Below are positions 55,958-64,000 of a stretch of DNA of 64,000 nucleotides, one piece after another. Source of the stretch: Ancistrus triradiatus. Its lineage: Eukaryota; Chordata; Actinopteri; Siluriformes; Loricariidae. The notes beneath the pieces were generated by a model. That model ran no database searches, was not told the DNA's origin, and saw only the letters and a program-made list of their open reading frames with translations. The translations under genes were made by a program, and so were the position numbers. Position 1 is the stretch's first letter; each line of letters starts with the position of its first letter. Location of the stretch: positions 62,001-126,000 of the forward strand of contig JAJAGP010002243.1 in assembly GCA_025084515.1 (NCBI GenBank), read 5' to 3'.

Positions 55958-57418
55958 CATATAGTCGTGCCTATAACTGAATTACTTAAATACATATTTC
56001 CTTTAAAATGTCTGACAAGAACAGTGAAAAAAGAAAGCTGAATGTGGACTGGGGAATGATTCACTGTTGGCAGTACTATCAAAAGTGACAGCAGGAACTA
56101 ACTTGCATCACAAACGTTAAACAAAAAAACAATACTACTGGATATTTGGTAAGTTGGTCTTGTACTCAAAATCCGATGTAATTTATCACCTTATAGCCTT
56201 ATATGCTCAGCATCTTTATAAACTTCAGGTAATTGCTTTAAACACTTTGAATAGACTTCGACCAATCTCTGCACCATGTATTACTTCCATCCAATTTTAT
56301 CCTTTCAAAAATACTCGGCCTAGGACTATAAAGTTGCCCACGGCAGTAAGTCTAACTATGCATTCCTCATTGCATTTATACATGATAAGCTTATTGATTA
56401 CTTGCTTGGAGAAGGGAATGCATTCTGCTGAGAAATGTATTACTTTCTGATTGGGTTGAGGCACCAAATCAGGCAGTGTATTTCCATTTGCAAAAAGATC
56501 TGAGTGTAATTGAAAAGAAAGTGATTCAAATGAAAAAATAAATGGAGGACAGGTAGGTGAGGGAGGTGAGGGCTTGCTTTGCAAAAGTCCATACCAATGA
56601 GTTTCTTCAGGAGGTCTACAGATTATCAGCACCGTTTCTATTAGAGTACAAATATTGACAGGTTCTATTATACACCAACCACTGACAAAATATCTGATAT
56701 TTGACATTATACATAGCTTTCATATCCTGTGTACATTAATTTTAGAGTAAGCTTTTCAGTTTGCGCTACAGGAACACCTCGCATCTGTACTCTCGAGTCC
56801 AAGCTGGGGTTCCTCCATCTAGACACATGATTAATCACAGTCTAATTATCTCTGTAAACACTAATTGCTGTCCTATCAAACAAGTCCTCTGTCTTCTAAT
56901 TTTTGAATTCTCATCTGTTGTTATAATTGCTGCTATCTCCAACTGAAATGATTGTTTCACAACGCTGATCTGTCATTTCCATTCGGGCTATTAAGACTCC
57001 TCTCTAATTACTGATGTCTGTAACAGTCCCAGTTTTTGAATTCCATCAGCTGGCCAAGAAGAGGCTGAACACATAAAGCAGAACAGCTGGGACTGGGACC
57101 GATGCCATGATGGAGTGCCATAAAAATAACAACTCTTCAGTTTTCTTTTGTTTCATTCTGAGCTGTGGTTTCAGTGTCTCCAGCTACAATTTATACATGA
57201 AACTCCAAACATTCAACAGATGTCACTTCCTCAGGCTTCAATTACTTTTACCAAAAGACAGACAGAGCTGTAATGATGATTTACTACCTGAAATACAAGC
57301 TTAAAATTACCTCCAAGCAATAATGACTTTTTGCAAAATCGTGATATATGAATAACCCATTAAGTAACGCAATAAAAAAATAAATAAAATTACAAATAGT
57401 GGTGAAACAAAGTCTTAC
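55958..57418. other. Intron stretch, no gene seen
   Basis: No mobile element is recognised. Open frames such as 56154-56450 and 56297-56707 have no motif and lie opposite each other. Confidence 0.55.
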
Positions 57419-57514
57419 CTCCAGAATGCATTGGGGTTCCACATAAAAGAACTACACCTTGGCCTTCTCTCACATTCACAGCACTTCTTGACTGGGTTTT
57501 GAAGTTCTCTAAAT
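57419..57514 (-). CDS. cntn3: Contactin exon: first half of Ig domain 2
   Basis: Encodes LENFKTQSRSAVNVREGQGV, then VLLCGTPMHSG with the B-strand Cys. Acceptor tctgtag, donor GGAG|gtaaga. 96 bp, phase 1 to phase 1. This is the most 5' exon found; no Ig1 exon with a Cys pair was located up to 64000. Confidence 0.93.
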
Positions 57515-57931
57515 CTACAGAAAAAAATACAAAGACATGAGCTATTCTGTTTGGAATAGGAAACAAAACACTGATTGTAGCTTTTGTGGTGTGAAAGTGA
57601 TTTCAGTAAACACTAACGGCCTCATTCATGAAACCTTCGTTAAACAAAAAAAAAAACATAAAAAAAACAGCAAACTGCAAGTAAATTACAAGTAAAATGT
57701 ATGTTCCCGAAAAGTCTCTGCCAGACTCACGAAGGTTGCATAAACACCAGATTTACTAGCACAACGTATGTATGTTAATGAATACCACTCGTTCACAAAT
57801 CGGGTGCACATGCAGGTTCATTTACAAATAGCAAACAATTACCATAATCCACGCCCACGAATAGCAAATAATCACTATATAAGAAAGTCTTTCGACTGAG
57901 GAACCACAGCACAAAAACCCCAAAAATGTCT

Positions 57932-58345
57932 CAGACAAAGCAAAGACAAACTATTCTGATGTGGAAATCTTATGGAATTTTATTTAATAAAGTGAGTAAA
58001 GTTCAAACTGACACCTTTTATCTTTGAGAGTTCACAGTGGTGTTTTGGGTTCAAAAAAGTGGCTTGGCAGCAAATGACACGTATAGTAAATGCAGTTTCT
58101 ACTGTTACCATAACAGTCCAGGAAGTCAAGAGGAAATTATTCGACATGAAGCTTGAATCTAAAATCATATCGGCACACACCGGCAGGCACTTTCTCAAAC
58201 AGGAGCCTCCATCATCATACCTGTCTATAGCAGACAAATGATTTGCCAGCGTTACTGGTGAAACCTCTTTGTCAGGTATTATTCCTGGTAGTGACAGTGA
58301 TCTGCAGCTGGATGAACCTCCAGATAAATCCGAAGGTAAGTTAAG
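57932..58345 (+). pseudogene. Relic of a Harbinger-type SANT/Myb-like protein
   Basis: The plus strand reads WQQMTRIVNAVSTVTITVQE, VKRKLFDMKLESKIISAHTG, a TGA at 58239, then FASVTGETSLSGIIPGSDSD. The WxxIxxAVNAVS...VxEVKxKxxDMK pattern followed by I-G-T-SGI is that of the SANT-domain accessory protein of fish PIF/Harbinger transposons. An upstream MSQTKQRQTI at 57928 may be the original start. It ends CCGAAG|gtaagt, like a splice donor. No transposase exon was found. Confidence 0.55.
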
Positions 58346-58654
58346 CACACCGATTTTGTGTCTTTTTTTAAATCTTTCCTATCCAAAATGATCATGCTCG
58401 CTACCAGGTCATAACTACAAAGGAAACACATACATGTTTGCTGTCGATTGGTTGATAAATGCACGCTGAAAAAATGACTTACCCTAGACTGATTTTAGTA
58501 ATTGTTTGTAAATTAGAAAAATCTCTTACGGTTTGCCATATTAAAACCCGGGCGAACCATGAAAACAAAGTATAAAAGGGTTTTAGGACCCAATTGCAGT
58601 TAGCTCCAGATGCAAATAGTGAACCAAAAAGTAGGTAAATAAAACAACAACAAA

Positions 58655-58745
58655 AACAGCATCAGTGGCTGAGGATCGAACCCTGGGCAGACGCAAAGGT
58701 TGCCGCTGTATAAACCCAACGTGCCACTCAACCGCTGCAGAAAAA
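58655..58745 (-). mobile_element. Possible tRNA-derived SINE head
   Basis: The minus strand shows gcggttgagtggcacgttgg and, 45 bases on, a perfect box B-like gggttcgatcctc. No cloverleaf with an acceptor stem can be drawn, so a SINE or tRNA pseudogene is more likely than a tRNA gene. Confidence 0.4.
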
Positions 58746-60205
58746 AACAGAAAAAAAAAACCTGGAAATAAAAGCGCCTCTATGTAGTGGCTCGCTAGCA
58801 AATGGCGTAGAGGTTAGCACCTGCGCAGAGCGACGGGACCCAATCGGAGCACCCTGAAACCGTGGCACGAACACTGGAGCAAAAAGGACAAGGCTGAATA
58901 AGCAGCACAGTGTACTTTTCAAGCGTGATTGCAAGGGGAACGCTATTTCCCACGATCGCGTAGGAGGGAGGGCGATTTTCGCATGCCTCTCTGCAGCGAG
59001 CGAGCCAAAACCGCCGAAGAAGAACGGCAACCGAGAGCTCTAGTTAATATCTTGTCCTACACTAGCAACTAGGCCCTAGCGGTTACCGGGTTACAGCCTC
59101 CTGACTGCCCATTTAACTAGCGATCTACTAATCGCCAGCTACCTCTGTCCCTAATAATATAAAACGCTCAGAAAAAACAGCCGTGTGAGGGCCCAAGGAT
59201 GCGCCACTTGTGTGCATGATGCCAAACGAGAGCTGGCGCATGCACACGCCGTAATATGAGTCAATGTTGACCACCAGCATCACAAGCCAGGGTCAGCATG
59301 ACTACAAATAAAAGCATTGTTTGCCTAAACGAATAGAACTATCAAAATGTTATCCATTGGCTTGGATTTCACTTAAATAGTCATTTGTATGTATTATATT
59401 TATTTCTCTGATGACCAGTCACAAACAGCACCTTCCTACATTCCACTTCCTTCCACTATCACCGTTAACCCACCTAGACCAGTTCCCCTGCCAGACCAAA
59501 GTGCCACTTGTGAACAAAACAGAATTCTGACTGATGCATTGCTGGAGAAACAAGAGAATGTTTAGAAATTTATGAAGCACCATTGTACATAAATGACTGT
59601 TTGAAAGAAAGAAATACCATACTCATAAAAATATGCAATGCAATCAGAAGTCCAACACAGTCACATAAAAATGTGCAATTCCCTGGTAAAGGTTTTCTGG
59701 TGTGTTTGTGAACTAATTATTGCGTTTGATGCAATAATTAGTGCATATTTTCATACTTCATATGATTTTACATTAAAAACATGTCAAATGTCAAATTCGC
59801 ACAACATGCTTATGTGTATGCAAACCCTTAAAACACCATACTCCGATACCCCCAGAATAATCTGAATCCAGAACAAACCCAATTCCCACCCCCTCCAATC
59901 GGGCATGCACGTCACACCATAGGCATGTGCTATTGTTGCTCTCATCACAATTAATAAATCATTTTTTATTCATTTACACAGCAAATACCACCACAGACAA
60001 TAAGACCCTTAGGAAACATAATGCAGTTCATTTAAAAAGCATAGCATTTGACTCCGTATGACTTAACATAGGGGCAACGAGGAAGTTCAGCTGGTGTTAG
60101 ACAAATATACTGCTACAATTATACGGCACTTTTATCATCTACTCTGTTAAAGCCACTGTCAAATATATGTCAGGGTACAAATATACAAACAAGGCTTCCA
60201 ATATA
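58746..60205. other. Non-coding stretch, no gene seen
   Basis: 58790-59060 is GC-richer than its surroundings but has no recognised motif. The minus-strand frame at 59030-58728 is not supported by any family. Confidence 0.5.
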
Positions 60206-61327
60206 CACTTATTGACAAAAATAAACCTCTTTGATAGAAATGTTGGATTGCTGCAAAACTCAGCATTATGACTCAGGCAGATATATAATTGATTACAGGT
60301 GTGGTCTAATTAGACACTGGGTCTTGCCACAAGAGGGCGTAAAAATGGCTCCCATACTGTCTATAATAAGGCTATCAGAGGCTAATTTTGGATAGCATAC
60401 CTTTTGGTGAAAGATCGTTGACTGCTAGACATGCCTCTGCGATGCACTCGACACACCAGTACAGCGGATCTTTTGATTCGCCGACAAGCACGAGCAGCTC
60501 CCACAGTTTCGTTGTGCACCATCCAGACACGGGTGGCACCTCATTACACACCCTTTCTCTGCATTTCCAGGCATTTAGCAGAAGGAAATTTGTTGTCACT
60601 GCCCATTACATTTCCTGCCATTGACAGTCAGCCACCATCACCTTTGTTTTCAGTGGTTTCATGAACAAGAAACTTGGACTGCTATGGACTGGGGCAATAT
60701 TGTCTTTAGCAATGAATCCAGACTCTGTTTGGAATCCAGAGACAGTCGGGTTCAAGTATGAAGGCCTTGTGATGAGCACTTCAAACTTTTGCTGTGGAGC
60801 GTCACACTGCCCCAATTGCTAGTGTGATGATCTGGGGAGCCATCACATATGATAGTCAGTCACCAACAGATCAGCGATATGTGCAGGACATCCTGCAACA
60901 ACATGTTGCCTCTCATAGCAGGGCTTCCAACTGGCATTTTCCAGCAGGATAATGCTAGCCCATACACAGCAAGAGTTTCTCAGATATGTCTCCACCAGAT
61001 TTCAACACTGCCTTGACCTGCTCGGTTGCCAGATTTACTATGAGTGTGCAGCATCTACAGGAGCAGCTGTGGGCAAATGTGTGATAGTGGCATATCTAGC
61101 AGTCAACGATCTCTCCCCAAGAGGTACACTACCCAAAAGCCTGTGAGGACCTTTTTATAGACCAGCAGGGGAAGCATTTTTGTGACCTCTTGTGGAAATA
61201 CATACAGTCTAATCAGACCACACCTGTAATCATTGATTGTAATGATGACTGTAATCACATAAGTGGATGCTGAGTTTTGCAGCAATCTGACATTTCTATC
61301 TGAGTGCTTATTTTTTGTCAGTGAATG
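60206..61327 (+). mobile_element. Tc1-like transposon with TIRs, decayed
   Basis: The left end (cacttattgacaaaaataa, gattgctgcaaaactcagca) and the inverted right end (tgctgagttttgcagcaatc, attttttgtcagtgaatg) form TIRs of about 60 bp. TA lies next to both. Inside, pieces such as IVFSNESRLCLES (first Asp changed to Asn) and FQQDNASPYTARVSQI (second Asp) can be followed across frames. It is the more complete copy of the family at 31966. Confidence 0.8.
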
Positions 61328-61394
61328 TAGGTTTAAAATATTTCAGACGCAACATCACAGAGACGTAGCTACAGTCTTAGCTACAGTAATAAAT

Positions 61395-61655
61395 ATCTAA
61401 GCAATATCTAATGTCTAAGCAAAACTTGCACCATAATAGTATGAAGGAGGTCTGGGATGCGATGAAAACAATCACAGACTGTAAAAATAGAGGTGGTCAG
61501 GGGCGTAAGCAAACCAGTTTAATAACTTCTATAACAGGTTTGATTGTTCTTCTACTGCTGCACCCTCCTCCCCTGCTCCTACAGCAGTTATCACCTCATC
61601 ACCATCAATACCCCCAGCACCTCCACCACCATTATCGTTACAATCAGGCGGTATA
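61395..61655 (+). pseudogene. LINE fragment (region before the reverse transcriptase)
   Basis: Reads HHNSMKEVWDAMKTITDCKN, then after one shift ANQFNNFYNRFDCSS, followed by a Pro/Ser-rich stretch (PSIPPAPPPPLSLQSGG). The VWDAMKTITD plus FNNFYNRFD order is that of the endonuclease-to-RT linker of fish LINEs. It is cut at about 61660 by the next Tc1. Confidence 0.6.
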
Positions 61656-61660
61656 AACAT

Positions 61661-62829
61661 GGATCTATCAAAGTCTGCTCTTCACAACACAAGTTTGTGG
61701 AAGTGTATCAGGGAATGAACAAAGGAGATTTCTGAGAACTTCAGAAAAGAGTAGTTGATGCTCAGTCTGGAGAAAGTTACAAAACCATCTCTAAAGAGTT
61801 TGGACTCCATCAATCCACATTCAGACAGATTGTGTACAAATTGAGGACAGTCAAGACCATTGTTACCCTCCGCAGGAGTGGTCACTCCAAGAGCAAGACG
61901 TGTAGTAATTGGCAAGGTCACAAAAGACCCCAGGGTAACTTCTAAGCAACCGAAGGCCTCTCTCACATTGGCTAATGTTAATGTTCATGAGTCCACCATC
62001 AGAAGAACACTGAACAACAATGGTGTGTATGGCAGGTGGTGTGGTCTCCAAAAAGAACATTACTGATTGTCTGCAGTTTGCTAAAGACTACGTGGACAAG
62101 CCAGAAGGCTATTGGAAGAATGTTTTGTGGACGGATGAGACCAAAATAGAACTTTCTGATTTAAAAGAAAAGCATTATGTTTCGAGAAAGGAAAACCCTG
62201 CATACCAGCACAAGAACCTTATCTGATCTGTGAAACATGGTGGTGGTAGTATCATTTTTGGGCCTGTTTTGCTTCATCTGGGCCAGGATGGCTTGCCATC
62301 ACTGATGGAACAATGAATTCTGAATTATATCAGAGAATTCTAAAGGAAAATGTCAGGACATCTGTCCATGAACTGAATCTCAAGAGAAGGTGGGTCATGC
62401 AGCAAGACAACAACCCTAAGCACACAAGTCGTTCTACCAAAGAAAGGTTAAAGAAGAATAAAGTTAATGTTTTGGAATGGCCAAGTCAAAGTCCTGACCT
62501 TAATCCAGGCCAACTGTTGTGGAAGGACCTGAAGTGAGAAGTTAATGTGGGGAACCCACCAACATCCCAGAGCTGAAGCTGTTCTGTACGGAGGAATGGG
62601 CTAAAATTCCTCCAAGCCGGTGTGCAGGACTGATCAACAGTTGCAGGAAATGTTTAGTTGCAGTTATTACTGCACAGGGGAGTCACACCAGATACTGAAA
62701 GCAAAGGTTCACATACTTTTGCCAATATGTAATATTGGATCATTTTCCTCAATAAATAAATGACCAAGTATGATATTTTTGTCAGATTTATTTAACTGGG
62801 TTCTCTTTATCTACTTTTAGAACTTAAGT
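61661..62829 (+). mobile_element. Tc1-like transposon, both ends truncated
   Basis: Matches 52810-53990 of the reference copy. Fragments include SKQPKASLTLANVNVHESTI, LWTDETKIELSDL (first Asp) and VMQQDNNPKHTSRSTKERLK (second Asp). Stops and shifts are plentiful. It begins within the leader and ends just short of the terminal repeat. Confidence 0.82.
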
Positions 62830-62874
62830 GCTTCAGAAGTGCATCTACTTTTTCCAGTACAGCCTCGCTTAATG

Positions 62875-63010
62875 TTAATGTGTTTTCTATTTCTCTGATG
62901 TTTTCTGATTTGCTGTTGTGTTCCTGAATTTGCTATTTTGTTTTCAAATTTACTGTTGTGTTTTCTGATATGCTGTTGTGTTTCTAAATTTACTGTTGTG
63001 TTTCTCCTTC
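62875..63010. repeat. Imperfect minisatellite, about 20-25 bp unit
   Basis: Degenerate copies of tttgctgttgtgtttctgaa, about five units. Confidence 0.6.
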
Positions 63011-64000
63011 TTAATTTGGTTCGCTCTTTAGGGCTTCCATAATCTCTTACCCCAGTGTAACCCCACAAACAGACACATGCACTGCTTGGATTAGAATACT
63101 ACAAATACAGCCAGCATGATTGATTGATTAGTAAATATTTTCTTGGTCTGATCGGTTGCTGAGTAGTCTACACAGTTTTTTTTATTGCAATCCTCTTGTA
63201 GACGTAGGGGTGCACACAATATGAGATCGATCGCACAGAGAATCGAGATGACTTAAAGCAACAGCTCTCGATTTAGTCTCCCTGCTCTCAATGCAGCCTT
63301 CTCTGCTTCTAATACAGCCTCAGTGTAGCCGCTCACATTCTCACCTGCATTAATTGCAGCGTCTGAACCCATTTTTCTAGTGTCACGGCTTCGCAGTCTC
63401 TCTGTCCCCATCGCCTTATTTGCCCTTTATTGTAGCACCTCTGCTCAACACTCCAACCTCCCTTCCTATCCAAAGAAGCCAATCCAGCCTCAGTGGTGTG
63501 TATCCTATCCTCTGAACTATGAGTCACGAAAGACATGCAGGCAGTGCTCTCATGCGCCAAAGCTTCTGTACACGCTTAATCCAGTGTTCCGCACTCCACA
63601 AAGCCTTTCTGTGATGGCATTTTGGCTGTCCTATTACAAATGTATAAGCAGAGTCATCAAATTCCAGCAATAACCCAGATGTCATGAAAATAGAAGACAT
63701 CTCACATTCCCAAGCTTTATTTCTTTACCAGCACTTCCAGCGATGCCATTTCTGACTCCATATTCAACCTGTTCCCTCATCTGGAAAGCTGAAAGAAAAT
63801 ACTATCCACATCTGCTCCTCTTTCTCTGTCCAGATACAGAACATACTTCTAATGATCACTTCTACATTTTGCCTGCTACACTATCCTCCATAAAACTCTA
63901 CAAACAGTGCTATCAACATTTATACCAAATCTCTGTTTTGCTCTTGCAACCCATTACGGTTTCCTTCTAAACACGAATTGCTTAGAAAGCAATTACTGGA
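63011..64000. other. Right edge, no gene seen
   Basis: No exon for contactin Ig1 (paired Cys with a core Trp on the minus strand) is recognised. Open frames at 63380 and 63743 have no motif. Confidence 0.5.

Larger units (their letters stand above)
3904..57514 (-). other. cntn3: Contactin gene, internal part (15 exons, Ig2 to FN3-3)
   Basis: Fifteen minus-strand exons join without any phase conflict into 717 codons. They encode five Ig domains (Ig2-Ig6) and two and a half FN3 domains in contactin order. Contactins are GPI-anchored neuronal surface proteins that act in axon growth and synapse formation. Subgroup marks are MGEYEPKIEV between Ig2 and Ig3, GDLMIRNIQL in Ig6, QARTPFTVGWQ in FN3-1 and PEELQNGEGFGYI in FN3-2. 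Ig2, Ig6 and FN3 resemble contactin-3 most by recall, while parts of Ig3-Ig5 are nearly as close to contactin-4, so the paralogue is a best guess. The 5' and 3' exons lie outside the window. No promoter is present. Confidence 0.75.

Noticed and set aside
56154..56707. Two opposite-strand frames of about 100-136 codons
   Set aside because: They overlap each other, show no motif, and have no similarity to contactin or transposon proteins that I can recognise.
58655..58745. tRNA gene on the minus strand
   Set aside because: The box B is good but no acceptor stem or anticodon arm pairs. It is kept only as a possible SINE head.

Overview
The window looks like a teleost fish genome segment. It shows vertebrate-type split exons with GT/AG splice sites, many Tc1-like elements, fish tRNA-SINEs, (CA)n and (TA)n microsatellites, and a Sushi-type Ty3/gypsy retrotransposon. 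An otophysan such as a catfish would fit the Tc1 families, but the species cannot be fixed from the sequence alone.

The only host gene I can support is on the minus strand. It is a contactin, a GPI-anchored neural Ig/fibronectin-III adhesion molecule, closest by eye to contactin-3. Fifteen exons (57419-57514 down to 3904-4013) read as one continuous 717-codon frame: Ig2, Ig3, Ig4, Ig5, Ig6, FN3-1, FN3-2 and the first half of FN3-3. All junction phases agree. The signal peptide and Ig1 must lie beyond 64000. The rest of FN3-3, FN3-4 and the GPI signal must lie before position 1. The exons total about 2.15 kb of more than 53 kb, so the window is almost entirely intron filled with repeats.

Layout by coordinate. 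1-3900: intron with two decayed Tc1-like elements. 3904-5919: exons for FN3-3a and FN3-2. 5920-15022: a 9 kb intron holding a three-level nest. A Tc1 copy is split by a DNA transposon with long terminal inverted repeats (6688-12862, TSD TCA), which is itself split by a 4.9 kb LTR retrotransposon (7088-11973, TSD CTTAT). That LTR element has a short gag but no pol, and carries arrays of in-frame coding tandem repeats instead. 15023-27024: exons for FN3-1 and Ig6, among a pogo/Tigger relic, MITEs, SINEs and a complete but frameshifted Tc1 (23168-24689). 27025-41424: Ig5 exons around several Tc1 pieces and a 5.9 kb Sushi-like chromovirus (34733-40599, TSD TTAAT). That element has near-identical LTRs but a broken gag-pol. 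41425-57514: a Tc1 foldback structure, a gypsy RNase H relic, more Tc1 copies and the Ig4, Ig3 and Ig2 exons. 57515-64000: a Harbinger-type SANT-protein relic, two Tc1 copies and a LINE fragment.

The most interesting signal is in the two LTR elements. In both, the stretch just after the 5' LTR is complementary to a site inside that LTR where the transcript should start. In the 7088 element this site lies 32 bp downstream of a TATA motif. This is the arrangement expected for Tf1/Sushi-type self-primed reverse transcription. It suggests that the repeat-rich, pol-less element is a non-autonomous member of that group, mobilised in trans.
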